Of a stretch of 54,353 nt of DNA, positions 8,584 through 18,191 are shown one piece after another. Source of the stretch: an uncultured Rikenellaceae bacterium. GTDB lineage: Bacteria > Bacteroidota > Bacteroidia > Bacteroidales > Rikenellaceae. Under the pieces are notes generated by a model. It was given only the letters and a program-made list of their open reading frames with translations, did not search any database and was not told the origin of the DNA. The translations under genes and the position numbers were made by a program. The number at the start of each line of letters is the position of its first letter. Positions within the stretch are counted from its first letter, which is position 1. Location of the stretch: NCBI GenBank assembly GCA_910588925.1, contig CAJURV010000005.1:1-54353 (forward strand). The letters are read 5' to 3'.

Positions 8584-9633
8584 ATGGAGATAGAACAGGA
8601 GATACTGAGTTTCGCACCCGACGGACAGCCGGCGATACTCTACCGCATGACCAACGCCAAAGGGTGGAGACTCAGCACTACCAACATAGGTGCGGCCATA
8701 GTGTCGTTGGAGGTGCCCGACCGCGACGGCAATATGCGCGACGTGGTGCTCGGATACAGTACGTACGAAGGTTACCTGAACGACCCTGCCGCCATGTGCA
8801 AAAGCGTAGGCCGTTATGCCAACCGCATAGCGGAGGGACGTTTCTCTCTCGGCGGCAAGGAGTACATTTTGGCCCGCAACAACGGCGTCAACCATCTGCA
8901 CGGCGGTCCGGGCGGATTTCAGAACAAGATATGGACCTCGCGCGTGGAGACCGACCGTGTGGTATTCTCCTACACCTCTGCGGCAGGCGAGGAGGGCTAT
9001 CCGGCCGAACTCGGCTGCGAAGCGGTCTACGACTTCGACGACGAAGGCACTGTAGAGATAACCTATTTCGCCGGCTCCGACGACGACACTATCGTAAACC
9101 TCACCAACCACACCTATTTTAACCTCTCGGGGTGCGACAGCGGGTCGGTGCTCGGCCACACGCTCAAAATAGAGGCCTCTCGGTACCTGCCCACCGACAC
9201 CACGCAGATACCCACCGGCGAGCTGGCACTGGTAGAGGGCACGCCTATGGACTTTCGCGAGGCTAAAGAGATAGGCCGCGACATAGACGCCGACTTCGAA
9301 GCGCTCAAGATAGGCGCGGGCTACGACCATTGCTGGGCCATAGACGGCTACGAACGCGACCGCGAAACCCTCGCCGCCACCCTCTACAGCCCCGAAAGCG
9401 GCATAGAGCTGAAGATATACACCACCCAGCCGGGCATACAGGTATATACCGGCAACTGGCTCAAAGGGTCGGGCACATCCAAAGGCGGCAGGGCCATAGA
9501 GTCGCGCGACGGCGTGGCACTCGAGTGTCAGAACTTCCCCGACGCCCCCAACAAGCTGCAATTCCCGTCGCCGTTGCTCAAAAAAGGGGAGGTGTACGAG
9601 GAGCATATAATATTCAGGTTCGGAACGAGATAA
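8584..9633 (+). CDS. galM: Aldose 1-epimerase (galactose mutarotase)
   Basis: Interconverts alpha and beta anomers of galactose, feeding the alpha form to galactokinase. The 349-residue protein has the family motifs GRYANRIAEGRF, NGVNHLHGGPGGF, the catalytic histidine region LTNHTYFNLSG, and the C-terminal ALECQNFPDAPN with the conserved glutamate. No signal peptide is present, so it is cytosolic. It is followed by a sugar transporter and galK, the same three functions clustered in Bacteroides thetaiotaomicron (BT0370-BT0372). This makes a galactose-use operon very likely. Confidence 0.95.
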   Translation: MEIEQEILSFAPDGQPAILYRMTNAKGWRLSTTNIGAAIVSLEVPDRDGNMRDVVLGYSTYEGYLNDPAAMCKSVGRYANRIAEGRFSLGGKEYILARNNGVNHLHGGPGGFQNKIWTSRVETDRVVFSYTSAAGEEGYPAELGCEAVYDFDDEGTVEITYFAGSDDDTIVNLTNHTYFNLSGCDSGSVLGHTLKIEASRYLPTDTTQIPTGELALVEGTPMDFREAKEIGRDIDADFEALKIGAGYDHCWAIDGYERDRETLAATLYSPESGIELKIYTTQPGIQVYTGNWLKGSGTSKGGRAIESRDGVALECQNFPDAPNKLQFPSPLLKKGEVYEEHIIFRFGTR

Positions 9634-9721
9634 ACAATCGCCTGACGGTCACCGCTTCTCCCGAACGAAATCCAGACAAGCAAAAACGGAAAACAAATTA
9701 CATAACCTTAAACGAATCATT

Positions 9722-10987
9722 ATGCAAAACACTCAAGTCAGGAGTTATACCGGACCGTTCATCGTGATGGTCATACTCTTTTTCTTCGTAGGGTTCTTCA
9801 CCAACATCAACCAGCAATTTCAGGAACCCATCAAGGAGGCGCTTCTATCTCAGGCAGGAAGCATCAAGAACACGCTCATGACCCTCATCACCTTCTCGTG
9901 GTTCCTCGCCTATCCTGTTTTCGGCGGCACCGGTGCAAAATGGGTGAGTAAATTCGGCTACAAAGGCACATTGGTACGGGCGCTCCTGTTTATGGTGGCC
10001 GGCTTGGCTGTGTTCGAAGCCTCGGTGCTTCTTCAGGTCTACAGCCCCATAGATATTCCTATGGGTAGCGTATCGGTACCTTTGGCATTCTTCGTATTCA
10101 TAGCAGGATCGTTCATAGTGGGCGGTGCGGTAACAATAATGCAGGTGGTTATCAACCCGTTTCTCACCAACTGCCAGGTAAAAGGCACATCGGACGTACA
10201 GCGTCAGAACATAGGCGGCACCAGCAACTCCATAGCCACCACAATAGGTCCCCTTTTCGTGGCATACGTCATATTCGGAGGCGCAGTAGCCACTGTCAAC
10301 GACCTTATGCTCCCCTTCCTCGCGCTCATGGTAGTGATAGCCATACTATCGTTCATCGTCAGCAAACTCGACCTGCCTACCATAGAGAGCGCCACCGCCA
10401 AAGCCGGAGAAAAGCTCGATCGTAGCGTATGGTCGTTCCGTCACCTCGCCTTAGGGGTAGCGGCCATCTTCTTCTACGTAGGTGTAGAAGTGGCGGTAGG
10501 TACCAACGTGGTATCGTTCGCTAAAGAGCTGGGCGGCAACTTCGCCGAGAAAGCGGCCATGATGGCATCCATGTATTGGGGAGGCATGCTCGTGGGACGT
10601 CTCATCGGCTCGTTCATAAGCAAAGTACCGGCCAAGATGCAACTGACAGTGACCTCTGCGGCCGCCATAGTATTGCTCGTAGCGAGCATGGCACTCAGAA
10701 ACCCGTGGTTACTCATAGGCGTAGGTCTCTGCCACTCTGTGATGTGGCCCGCAATATTCTCGCTCGCCGTAGCCAAACTGGGCAAATACACCTCTTTAGG
10801 CTCGGCAGCCCTCATGATAGGCGTGCTCGGCGGTGGTATAATCCCCCTCGTACAGGGCGGTCTCACCGACATATTGGGAAGCTGGGAGTGGACATGGGTG
10901 CTCATAGCGGCATGCGAAGTGTTCCTCCTCTACTACGCCCTCGTGGGATGCAAACCGCGCCCGCAGGATGTAATGACTAACGAGTAA
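9722..10987 (+). CDS. MFS glucose/galactose (FucP/GluP-type) transporter
   Basis: A 421-residue major-facilitator protein with about twelve hydrophobic spans. The N-terminal FFFVGFFTNINQQFQEPIKEA and the central VVINPFLTNCQVKG with RQNIGGTSNS are typical of the fucose permease / glucose-galactose transporter branch common in Bacteroidota. Set between galM and galK, it most likely imports galactose (or glucose) by proton or cation symport. Its stop is four bases before the galK start, so the two genes are in one transcript. Specificity is inferred from context. Confidence 0.9.
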   Translation: MQNTQVRSYTGPFIVMVILFFFVGFFTNINQQFQEPIKEALLSQAGSIKNTLMTLITFSWFLAYPVFGGTGAKWVSKFGYKGTLVRALLFMVAGLAVFEASVLLQVYSPIDIPMGSVSVPLAFFVFIAGSFIVGGAVTIMQVVINPFLTNCQVKGTSDVQRQNIGGTSNSIATTIGPLFVAYVIFGGAVATVNDLMLPFLALMVVIAILSFIVSKLDLPTIESATAKAGEKLDRSVWSFRHLALGVAAIFFYVGVEVAVGTNVVSFAKELGGNFAEKAAMMASMYWGGMLVGRLIGSFISKVPAKMQLTVTSAAAIVLLVASMALRNPWLLIGVGLCHSVMWPAIFSLAVAKLGKYTSLGSAALMIGVLGGGIIPLVQGGLTDILGSWEWTWVLIAACEVFLLYYALVGCKPRPQDVMTNE

Positions 10988-10991
10988 CGAC

Positions 10992-12146
10992 ATGGATGTC
11001 AACCTCATATCTGAGAAATTCGAGGCTTATTACAGCGCCGGGGGAGAAATCTACACCTCTCCCGGCCGTATCAACCTCATAGGCGAACATACCGACTACA
11101 ACGGCGGATTCGTTCTGCCCGGAGCGATAGACAAAAGCATCACGGCTGCAATACGCCTCAACGGCACCGATCGTGTCCGCGCCACGGCCCTCGACCTCGA
11201 CGAAAGCTGTGAATTCGGCCTCGAAGAGAGCGATACCCCACAGCCATTGTGGGCCAAATATATCTTCGGTGTATGCCGCGAGATAGCAAAGCGAGGAGGC
11301 AAGACGACGGGGTTCGATACCGTATTCTCCGGCGATGTACCGCTCGGTGCGGGCATGAGCTCGTCGGCCGCACTCGAGAGCACCTACGCATTTGCGCTCA
11401 ACGACATGCTCTCGCTCGGCTTCGACAAAATGACCCTCGCCCTGATAGGGCAAGCCACCGAACACAACTACGTGGGCGTAAAGTGCGGCATCATGGACCA
11501 GTTCGCTTCCGTCTTCGGCAAGGCGGGACACTTGGTACGTCTCGACTGCAAGACAGGCGAACATGTCTATTACCCGTTCGACCCCGAGGCGCACGGCTAC
11601 AAATTGGTGTTAGTCGACTCATGCGTCAAACACGAATTGGTCGGATCGCCGTATAATCGTCGTCGCGAATCGTGCGAACGTGCCGTTGAGGCCATACGCG
11701 CAAACCACCCGGAGGTGGAGTTTCTGCGTGACGCCAAGCACGAATGGCTCGAAGAGGTGATCGGCCGCATAAGCCAAGAGGACTATATACGCGCCCTATA
11801 CGCCATAGAGGAGGTGGAACGCCTGCTCGACGCATGCCGTGCCCTCGAAGCCGGCGACATGGAGACGGTAGGACGCAAGATGTTCGGCACACACGTAGGC
11901 CTAAGCGTGCTCTACGAGGTCAGTTGCGAAGAGATAGACTTTCTCAACGAGACAGCCAAAGAGTGCGGCGTGACTGGATCGCGCATAATGGGCGGCGGCT
12001 TCGGAGGATGCACCATCAACCTCGTATCTGCCGACAGATACGACAGCTTCATAGCCACTGTACGTGAACGTTACAAGGAACGTTTCGGAATAGACTGCAA
12101 AATATACCCTGTCGTCATCTCCGACGGCGCACGCAAACTGCGGTAA
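10992..12146 (+). CDS. galK: Galactokinase
   Basis: Phosphorylates alpha-D-galactose to galactose 1-phosphate with ATP, the first Leloir step. The 384-residue GHMP kinase has the galactokinase signature GRINLIGEHTDYNGG at residues 25-39, the ATP-binding PLGAGMSSSAALE at 117-129, catalytic Asp170 in CGIMDQF, and MGGGFGGCTINLV near the C-terminus. galT and galE are not in the window. A strong intrinsic terminator follows directly, closing the operon. Confidence 0.97.
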   Translation: MDVNLISEKFEAYYSAGGEIYTSPGRINLIGEHTDYNGGFVLPGAIDKSITAAIRLNGTDRVRATALDLDESCEFGLEESDTPQPLWAKYIFGVCREIAKRGGKTTGFDTVFSGDVPLGAGMSSSAALESTYAFALNDMLSLGFDKMTLALIGQATEHNYVGVKCGIMDQFASVFGKAGHLVRLDCKTGEHVYYPFDPEAHGYKLVLVDSCVKHELVGSPYNRRRESCERAVEAIRANHPEVEFLRDAKHEWLEEVIGRISQEDYIRALYAIEEVERLLDACRALEAGDMETVGRKMFGTHVGLSVLYEVSCEEIDFLNETAKECGVTGSRIMGGGFGGCTINLVSADRYDSFIATVRERYKERFGIDCKIYPVVISDGARKLR

Positions 12147-12161
12147 CATACGCATAGCATT

Positions 12162-12192
12162 AAAAAGGCTGTTCTTTGCGGACAGCCTTTTT
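12162..12192 (+). terminator. Intrinsic terminator of the gal operon
   Basis: AAAAAGGCTGTTC pairs imperfectly with GGACAGCCTTTTT around a TTTGC loop, 15 bases after the galK stop, ending in a T run. Confidence 0.85.
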
Positions 12193-12330
12193 CGTACCCC
12201 TGTGGTTCTGAAACGAAAGAAAAGTGGTATTAGTTCAGTGACACTCGCCTTGCACGGGCCTTAAAAACATAATGCGCCTAATTTCGTCCGACGAAAGCAA
12301 CCGGCGTTTTTCCCTGACAGCAATATTCCG

Positions 12331-12338
12331 TATATTTG
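12331..12338 (+). promoter_or_regulatory. -7 box for the DUF3109 gene
   Basis: TATATTTG followed by C fits TAnnTTTG and lies 16 bases before the ATG at 12355, predicting a very short leader. Confidence 0.55.
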
Positions 12339-12354
12339 CGGAAACACAGAACAC

Positions 12355-12945
12355 ATGGTAGAGATAGAAGACAAAATAGTAAGCGACGACCTGTTCGAAG
12401 AGTATTTCTGTTGCGATCTGGCCTCATGCAAAGGCATCTGTTGCGTGGAGGGCGACGCCGGAGCTCCGCTCGAAACGGAAGATATAGAGCGCATAGACGC
12501 CGACATAGAAACCATACGCCGCTACATGACCGAAGAGGGACGTGCCGCCATCGACGAGCAAGGCATATTCGTAATAGACGAAGACGGCGACTTCGTAACC
12601 CCGCTCATAGACGGCGCAGAATGCGCATACTCCTACCGCAAAGGCGACGTAACCTTATGCGCCATAGAACGGGCGGCACGCGACGGAGCCATAGACTACC
12701 TAAAACCCATATCGTGCCACCTCTACCCTATCCGTCTCACCAAAATAGGCGACATGACCGCTCTCAACTACCACCGCTGGAACATCTGCCGCGACGCTGT
12801 GGCATGCGGCAAGAAAAGCGGCGTCAAGGTATATCGTGCCCTCAAAGAGCCGATAATACGCGCTTTCGGAGAGGAATTTTTCGGACACTTGGAGGAGGTG
12901 GAAAAATATTTCATACAAGAGGCTGACGAAACACAAACACCTTAG
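12355..12945 (+). CDS. DUF3109 family cysteine-rich protein
   Basis: A 196-residue cytosolic protein of the DUF3109 family, widespread in Bacteroidota and of unknown function. The N-terminal cysteine cluster YFCCDLASCKGICCVEGD (about residues 18-35) and the later ECAYS, LCAIE, PISCHLYPIRL and NICRDAVACG give a set of cysteines suited to metal or Fe-S binding, resembling YkgJ-type zinc/iron-chelating proteins. The acidic middle (EDIERIDADIE) is typical of the family. It stands alone with its own promoter and is followed by 143 bases without a gene. Confidence 0.88.
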   Translation: MVEIEDKIVSDDLFEEYFCCDLASCKGICCVEGDAGAPLETEDIERIDADIETIRRYMTEEGRAAIDEQGIFVIDEDGDFVTPLIDGAECAYSYRKGDVTLCAIERAARDGAIDYLKPISCHLYPIRLTKIGDMTALNYHRWNICRDAVACGKKSGVKVYRALKEPIIRAFGEEFFGHLEEVEKYFIQEADETQTP

Positions 12946-13088
12946 CCGACACATAGAGCACACCGCCCCACTCCGCCAACCGGGCCGCTCTGTGCGGACG
13001 CGCAACCTATGAAAAAGACTCCTAAATAGCCTCACAACTCACGCACCCGAACGCTATCCGCCGGAAGCATACCCTATAGCAATACGCC

Positions 13089-14276
13089 TTAGTTCTGTAC
13101 CCTCTCATCCAACTGACGTATGAAATCGCTAAGTACGTTCATGTAGTTAATGAACGCCTCGTAGGGCGATCCGTAGGGATTGACGTTAGCTACGGTATTG
13201 TCGCTGAACCATTTGGTGCTCATGTAATAGAAGTGGTTCGATGTCTGCATGAAACGCCACACATGCATCAGCCCCTCGTCGCCTATAGCGTACACCTTGT
13301 CGCGCTGGGCGTAGAGCTTGGATATGGCCTCGTTCTGCAGCTCGTTACCGAACCATGCCGTGAGGTCGCGCTCCTCGTCGGTCCACGATATGGCGTACGG
13401 GATGTGCAGCACCGATACCGGCTGGAATCGCTCTATTATATGATGCGGTGTGTCGAACACAAGCCCCTCGGAGAGCGCAAGATCGACGAAACGGCCGAAG
13501 AAGTCGAATATGCCGGTGTCGGCGCTCTGGTGATAACCGAACGTCTCGTAGTCGAGGAACAGGTTCACCATGTCTCCGGGATTACGATCGGAGGTGAGCC
13601 ACGAGAGATATTTGTCCGCCGTCAAAGGCCACTCGTTCCACGTGCGGTCGGAGAAGCGATAACGAAGATCGTCGCTCAAACGCGCATTACGGAGCAGCAA
13701 TTTCAAACGGGGATTTATTGCGTTTGCATACAGATAGTTGGGACTCTTCCATCCGAGTATGTGCTTGGCCCCCTCTGTAATCATGGCGGTAAAACCGAGT
13801 TGCGACACCATCTCGCCTATGGAGTCGGAGTATATCATCTCGGTATTACGGAAAGTGGTAGGCTTCTGACCGAACTCGCGCTCTATCATAGCCATATCGC
13901 GATACACCTCCTCACGGAATTCGTCGGGCGAGGTTATGGAGCTGAGCGAATGCGAATATGTCTCGGCTATGAACTCCACGCAACCGGTAGCCGCCAGACG
14001 ACGAAAGCTCTCGAGAGCCTCGGGCGCGTATTGCTTCATCTGCTCCACGGCAAGACCCGAAATCGAGAAACTCACGCGCAAAGCCCCGTTATGACGCTCT
14101 ATCAGCGATAGCAACAGATCGTTCATAGGAATATAACAACTGCCGGCCACCTTCTGTGCGGTGGTACGGTTGAGATGTTCGTCGAGATAGTTGGTGTCTA
14201 CCCCCATATTGAAGAAGCGGTACTTCTTGAGCCTGAGAGGTTGGTGTATCTGGAAATAGAGGCAAATTGTCTTCAT
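13089..14276 (-). CDS. GH57 alpha-amylase-like glycoside hydrolase
   Basis: A 395-residue cytosolic enzyme of glycoside hydrolase family 57 acting on alpha-glucans. The GH57 opening motif FQIHQP is at residues 8-13, the probable nucleophile Glu146 is in TFRNTEMIYS, and the probable acid Asp242 is in LFLDYETFGYHQ. No signal peptide is present. It is the last gene of a minus-strand cluster with a starch-synthase-type glycosyltransferase and a debranching enzyme, the same order as BT4303-BT4305 of B. thetaiotaomicron. Intracellular glycogen remodelling is the likely role; whether it hydrolyses or transfers glucan cannot be told. Confidence 0.92.
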   Translation of the reverse strand: MKTICLYFQIHQPLRLKKYRFFNMGVDTNYLDEHLNRTTAQKVAGSCYIPMNDLLLSLIERHNGALRVSFSISGLAVEQMKQYAPEALESFRRLAATGCVEFIAETYSHSLSSITSPDEFREEVYRDMAMIEREFGQKPTTFRNTEMIYSDSIGEMVSQLGFTAMITEGAKHILGWKSPNYLYANAINPRLKLLLRNARLSDDLRYRFSDRTWNEWPLTADKYLSWLTSDRNPGDMVNLFLDYETFGYHQSADTGIFDFFGRFVDLALSEGLVFDTPHHIIERFQPVSVLHIPYAISWTDEERDLTAWFGNELQNEAISKLYAQRDKVYAIGDEGLMHVWRFMQTSNHFYYMSTKWFSDNTVANVNPYGSPYEAFINYMNVLSDFIRQLDERVQN

Positions 14277-14306
14277 GGCGAATATATTGTGTTACTTGTT
14301 TTTAAT

Positions 14307-15611
14307 TCAGATAGGGTTGTTTATGGCATCGTTATATACGTCTATCACCTTGAGCGCCGCATTGTTCCACTTCATGGCGGTCACCTCCTCCTGTCCCCTC
14401 GTTATGAACATGTCGGAGAGGGCGGGATATTTGATAAGGCCGTATATTGCGTCTGCCAGCGCGTCCACATCCCAGTAGTCCACCTTGATGGCGTATTTCA
14501 GCACCTCGGCCACCCCGGACTGTTTGGATATTATCACAGGCACGTTGGACCTCATGGCCTCGAGCGGCGATATACCGAACGGCTCCGACACCGACGGCAT
14601 CACATAAACATCGCTCAACGCGAACATACGTTGCACCTCTTCGCCTCGCAGAAATCCGGTGAAATGAAACCTGTCGGCTATACCGAGCTTGGCCACACGC
14701 CTGATAATGCCGTTAAGCATATCGCCGCTACCGGCCATCACGAAACGGGCATGCGGCTCGCGCTTGAGTACCTTAGCCGCCGCCTCCACGAAATATTCGG
14801 GCCCCTTCTGAAAGGTTATACGCCCTAAGAATGTGACGATCTTATCGTTTATGGCTCTCTCCGCCTGAACCGTACCCGACGAGAACCTGACGGCGTTATG
14901 CACGGCCGTCACCTTGCGCGGATCTATACCGTATTTGCTGACCACTATGTTTTCAGTAAGGTGGCTGACGGCTATCACACGGTCGGCGGCACCCATACCC
15001 GCTTTCTCTATCTCGTAGACTACAGGATTGACACTCTCGCCGCTACGGTCGTACTCCGTGGCGTGTATATGCACCACCAAAGGCTTTCCCGACACCCTCT
15101 TGGCTGCCATGCCGGCATAGTATGTGAGCCAGTCGTGGGCGTGTATCACGTCGAACTGCCCAGCCAACTGACGGGCCACCTCGGCCCCCACCACCGCAAA
15201 GCGCGACACCTCCTCCATGAGGTTGGTGCCGTATTTGCCTGTGAAGTTGAAACGCTCGCGCCACACGTCGCCGCTACGGAAACTGCCGGATTTCTTGGCG
15301 GCTTCGCCCTCTGCGGAGAACTCCTCCTCGGAAGCGTAAGGCACCAAATTGGAATTTATCTGTATGAACTTGACCCTTTCCCATATATCGCCGACCACCG
15401 CCTCGCCGTACTGGGCTTCCACCTGACTGGCGTCGAGCACCCGTACGAAACGCTGGTCCTCATCACCGTAGGCCTTGGGAACCACGAATATCACCTCGGC
15501 CCCGCCGCGAGCCAACCCGCGCGTGAGACCGTAACATGCCGTGCCCAAACCGCCCGCTATATGAGGGGGAAATTCCCAGCCGAACATCAATACTCTCATC
15601 TTATTACTCAT
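14307..15611 (-). CDS. Glycogen/starch synthase-type glycosyltransferase (GT-B)
   Basis: A 434-residue GT-B glycosyltransferase that probably elongates alpha-1,4-glucan from a nucleotide-glucose donor. The N-terminus FGWEFPPHIAGGLGTACYGL contains the glycine-rich acceptor/donor loop of starch synthases. The C-terminal half has TFLGRITFQKGPEYFVEAA and the E-x7-E-like donor site PSVSEPFGISPLEAM. It lies between the debranching enzyme and the GH57 gene with gaps of 18 and 30 bases. An alternative start is the internal ATG four codons in (MRVLMFG). Glycogen synthase is favoured over a general GT4 because of context and N-terminal sequence. Confidence 0.88.
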   Translation of the reverse strand: MSNKMRVLMFGWEFPPHIAGGLGTACYGLTRGLARGGAEVIFVVPKAYGDEDQRFVRVLDASQVEAQYGEAVVGDIWERVKFIQINSNLVPYASEEEFSAEGEAAKKSGSFRSGDVWRERFNFTGKYGTNLMEEVSRFAVVGAEVARQLAGQFDVIHAHDWLTYYAGMAAKRVSGKPLVVHIHATEYDRSGESVNPVVYEIEKAGMGAADRVIAVSHLTENIVVSKYGIDPRKVTAVHNAVRFSSGTVQAERAINDKIVTFLGRITFQKGPEYFVEAAAKVLKREPHARFVMAGSGDMLNGIIRRVAKLGIADRFHFTGFLRGEEVQRMFALSDVYVMPSVSEPFGISPLEAMRSNVPVIISKQSGVAEVLKYAIKVDYWDVDALADAIYGLIKYPALSDMFITRGQEEVTAMKWNNAALKVIDVYNDAINNPI

Positions 15612-15629
15612 CTAAAATTCAACAAATCA

Positions 15630-17564
15630 TCACAATCCGGCCTCGGCCGTCTCCACGGCCTCTATCATACAAAGCACCGCGGCCACGTTAACGGCGAACG
15701 ATATGGCCCCTTTCGGTCTGTAGGGCGGATTACCCTCGTACAGCTCGGCCACCGTGCCTATGCCGTATTCGGTGAAATCCTCCCTGAACGAATCTATAAT
15801 GCCCTTGGCCTCGTCGAGATAATCGGCTCCGTACAGCTTCAGCTTAATCGACAGATACGGCACCAGCAACCACGGTCTTATAGATCCCTCGTGGGTAGAC
15901 AAACTACGCGCCATCTCGTCGCCCTCATAGAATCCGGTGTAATCTACACTGTCGGGAGCCAGAGTGCGAAGACCGCGCGGAGTGAGAAGGTAGCGGTCGA
16001 TTGTGGCAAGTAGCGATATGGTCTGCACCTCGTCCAGAAGCGGATATGCAGTAGAGCATGCCAGCACCTGATTGGGACGCACGAGGCGCGAGATCTCCTC
16101 CTCGTTGACGTAGTCGGCCAGATAGCCCTCGTCGAGCCAGAAAGTGGCTGCGAAGCTCTCGCGGATACGTTCGGGCAGACCGTCCCACTTCTCTATCGTA
16201 TCGCGGTCGCAGAACTGACGCGCAAGCTCTAAGGTGTAACATACCGCCGTGTGCCACAAGGCGTTGACCTCCACCTGATAACCCCGACGTTCCGTCACGG
16301 CCTTACCGTCGACACGCCCGTCCATCCACGTAAGGGGACGTCCGCCGCCGTCGGCCCATATAAGACCGTTATCGTGCATCACTACACCGCGACCCGACGG
16401 ATCGGAGGCGTATGCCTCGAGAATCTCTTTCATCACGTCGCCGTAACGCTCCCATATCGCCTCGCGCCCTATGTGACGCTCCAAGGCTATCATATCGTAG
16501 AAGAAATATAGCGAGGTGTCGGACGTGGAATAGTCGCCCGGATAGTTGGCGAAAATGCCGTCTTTGCGTTCGGCGATCATACGGTCGAGCACGGCGGTCA
16601 TCTCATCCGCACGCCCTTGTGTCAGGGCCAGCCCGGGAAGAGCCATAAGCGCGTCCCTGCCTCGCATACCGTACCACGGATAACCGGCTATGACCTCGGC
16701 ACGATCGCCGCGACGCACGAAGAACTGACGCGCCGAGTGTCTCAGGCACGGTTTGAACTCCGTCTTAACCGAACGACGCGATATCTCCGCCTCGTAATCG
16801 GCCGCAATACCCGACGGATCGACCTCGGAGAGCGAGCACGACAATATGATGCTCTGACCTTTGGCTATCGGCATTTCGAAGATACCGGGGGTGAGCAGAT
16901 CTTCATGCGACTCGTAACCGCGCTCGGCCTCTTTGGCATACTCGAAGTTATAGTACCAATCCGGAGCAGGCAGGAACTCACCGTCGCTATCGAGCTGCAT
17001 ATAGAGCGTGGGCATATCGGAATAGGGCGTCACGGAAGCGCCGCCGGCAACCGGAGTGGAGTGGCCCGAGGCGAACATATTGGCGCGACTGAGGGTGTCT
17101 ATACTGCGATAGGCCAGAAAAGGACGCAACCTCAGCCTCGTAGGCGAGGTAGCCTCCAGAAGGGTGTATCTTATCATAAGACGATCGGCGGAGTGGAGCC
17201 ACAAAAGCTCTTTACGTATCTCCACGCCTCCCACGCGATACGTTATAGACGGAGTGGGGGTATAGTCGAACGCCGTAATATATTTATGCCCCTTAGGCTC
17301 GTATGAACCGGGGAACTTATGAAGCGCGAGATTGAAACTCTGTTCGTGCTGCACGACGGTCTCGTCGACGCTGGAGAGCAACACGTAACGCTCAGAAGAG
17401 CCGTCCGAGAGCGGGCATACCATCAAACCGTGATATTTTCGCGTATTGCAACACGTTATGGTGGTATTCATATAGCCGCCAGCACGGTTGGTTGATAAAA
17501 ATTCGCGTTCGAGCGAATATTCCAGATTGACCAAGTCGCTCTGTTTGAATTTCAATATTGACAT
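15630..17564 (-). CDS. Glycogen debranching enzyme (amylo-alpha-1,6-glucosidase)
   Basis: A 644-residue bacterial-type debranching enzyme that hydrolyses alpha-1,6 branch points of glycogen. The N-terminal beta domain (EFLSTNRAGGYMNTTITCCN, KYHGLMVCPL) matches the archaeal/bacterial GDE N-domain. The C-terminal (alpha/alpha)6 barrel contains YPWYGMRGRDALMALPGL, WADGGGRPLTWMDGRVDG and GYQVEVNALWHTAV, typical of PF06202. The ATG at 17564 (MSILKFKQ) is preferred because the family N-terminus begins there; the open frame runs 28 codons upstream without conservation. It is first in the glycogen cluster. No clear promoter was found upstream. Confidence 0.93.
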   Translation of the reverse strand: MSILKFKQSDLVNLEYSLEREFLSTNRAGGYMNTTITCCNTRKYHGLMVCPLSDGSSERYVLLSSVDETVVQHEQSFNLALHKFPGSYEPKGHKYITAFDYTPTPSITYRVGGVEIRKELLWLHSADRLMIRYTLLEATSPTRLRLRPFLAYRSIDTLSRANMFASGHSTPVAGGASVTPYSDMPTLYMQLDSDGEFLPAPDWYYNFEYAKEAERGYESHEDLLTPGIFEMPIAKGQSIILSCSLSEVDPSGIAADYEAEISRRSVKTEFKPCLRHSARQFFVRRGDRAEVIAGYPWYGMRGRDALMALPGLALTQGRADEMTAVLDRMIAERKDGIFANYPGDYSTSDTSLYFFYDMIALERHIGREAIWERYGDVMKEILEAYASDPSGRGVVMHDNGLIWADGGGRPLTWMDGRVDGKAVTERRGYQVEVNALWHTAVCYTLELARQFCDRDTIEKWDGLPERIRESFAATFWLDEGYLADYVNEEEISRLVRPNQVLACSTAYPLLDEVQTISLLATIDRYLLTPRGLRTLAPDSVDYTGFYEGDEMARSLSTHEGSIRPWLLVPYLSIKLKLYGADYLDEAKGIIDSFREDFTEYGIGTVAELYEGNPPYRPKGAISFAVNVAAVLCMIEAVETAEAGL

Positions 17565-17986
17565 ATATCGCGCGTATCTAAAGTTTCTTCCGTACAACGT
17601 ACGACTTTTACCGTCTGATGCCGTCACACACGGGGCACGGCAAGACACGAAAAAAGATCGACTTTTAATTTTCAGTAAATATAAAGATTTTTTTGATTAA
17701 AAACAACAATTTGCAAGGTATTTCGCTATTTTATCTTAAAAATTCTCAAACATGGAGGTTCGACCGATTTTTCGTCCCGAATAATAAGGGACATGGAACA
17801 CTTTCCGTACCACGGACCCGACTAAGCGCACGTCCGACAAGAAGACATCAGAAACATTTTCGCTCCATAGGCACGAGCGGAGCGGGTAGTCATAGCCACG
17901 GACACAAAGCACGATCTAACCGCCATGTTAAAAACAGCAAAAAGACAAAAGCCTGTCTCCTCACGAAAACAGGCTTTCAAAAGACG
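17565..17986. other. Non-coding gap between the glycogen cluster and tRNA-His
   Basis: About 420 bases without a supported gene. The part near 17650-17750 is AT-rich and probably contains the start of the glycogen transcript. The right end holds the tRNA-His terminator. Short open frames here have no family resemblance. Confidence 0.5.
17948..17977 (-). terminator. Intrinsic terminator after tRNA-His
   Basis: Perfect 9-bp stem AAAGCCTGT / ACAGGCTTT around a 12-base loop, located ten bases after the tRNA 3' end on the minus strand and followed by a T-rich tail. Confidence 0.75.
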
Positions 17987-18060
<74 letters not shown>

Positions 18061-18094
18061 CGTAAAACACGCAATATATTTTCCTATTGCGGTG

Positions 18095-18126
18095 CAAATA
18101 TAATAACAATTATCCAATGTTGCAAA
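18095..18126 (-). promoter_or_regulatory. Promoter of tRNA-His
   Basis: The minus strand has TTTG (18126-18123), a 20-base spacer, then TATATTTG (18102-18095), a full match to the Bacteroidota -33/-7 promoter with consensus spacing. It is 34 bases upstream of the tRNA. Confidence 0.75.
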
Positions 18127-18191
18127 CCGACGCCCAAAATTTTCACCGTAGCACGACCGACAGAAAACCGGCAGCCCATTACAGAGAACCG

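Noticed and set aside
8413..9606. A 397-codon open frame on the minus strand opposite galM.
   Set aside because: The plus strand encodes an unmistakable aldose 1-epimerase; the minus frame is low-complexity antisense sequence without motifs.
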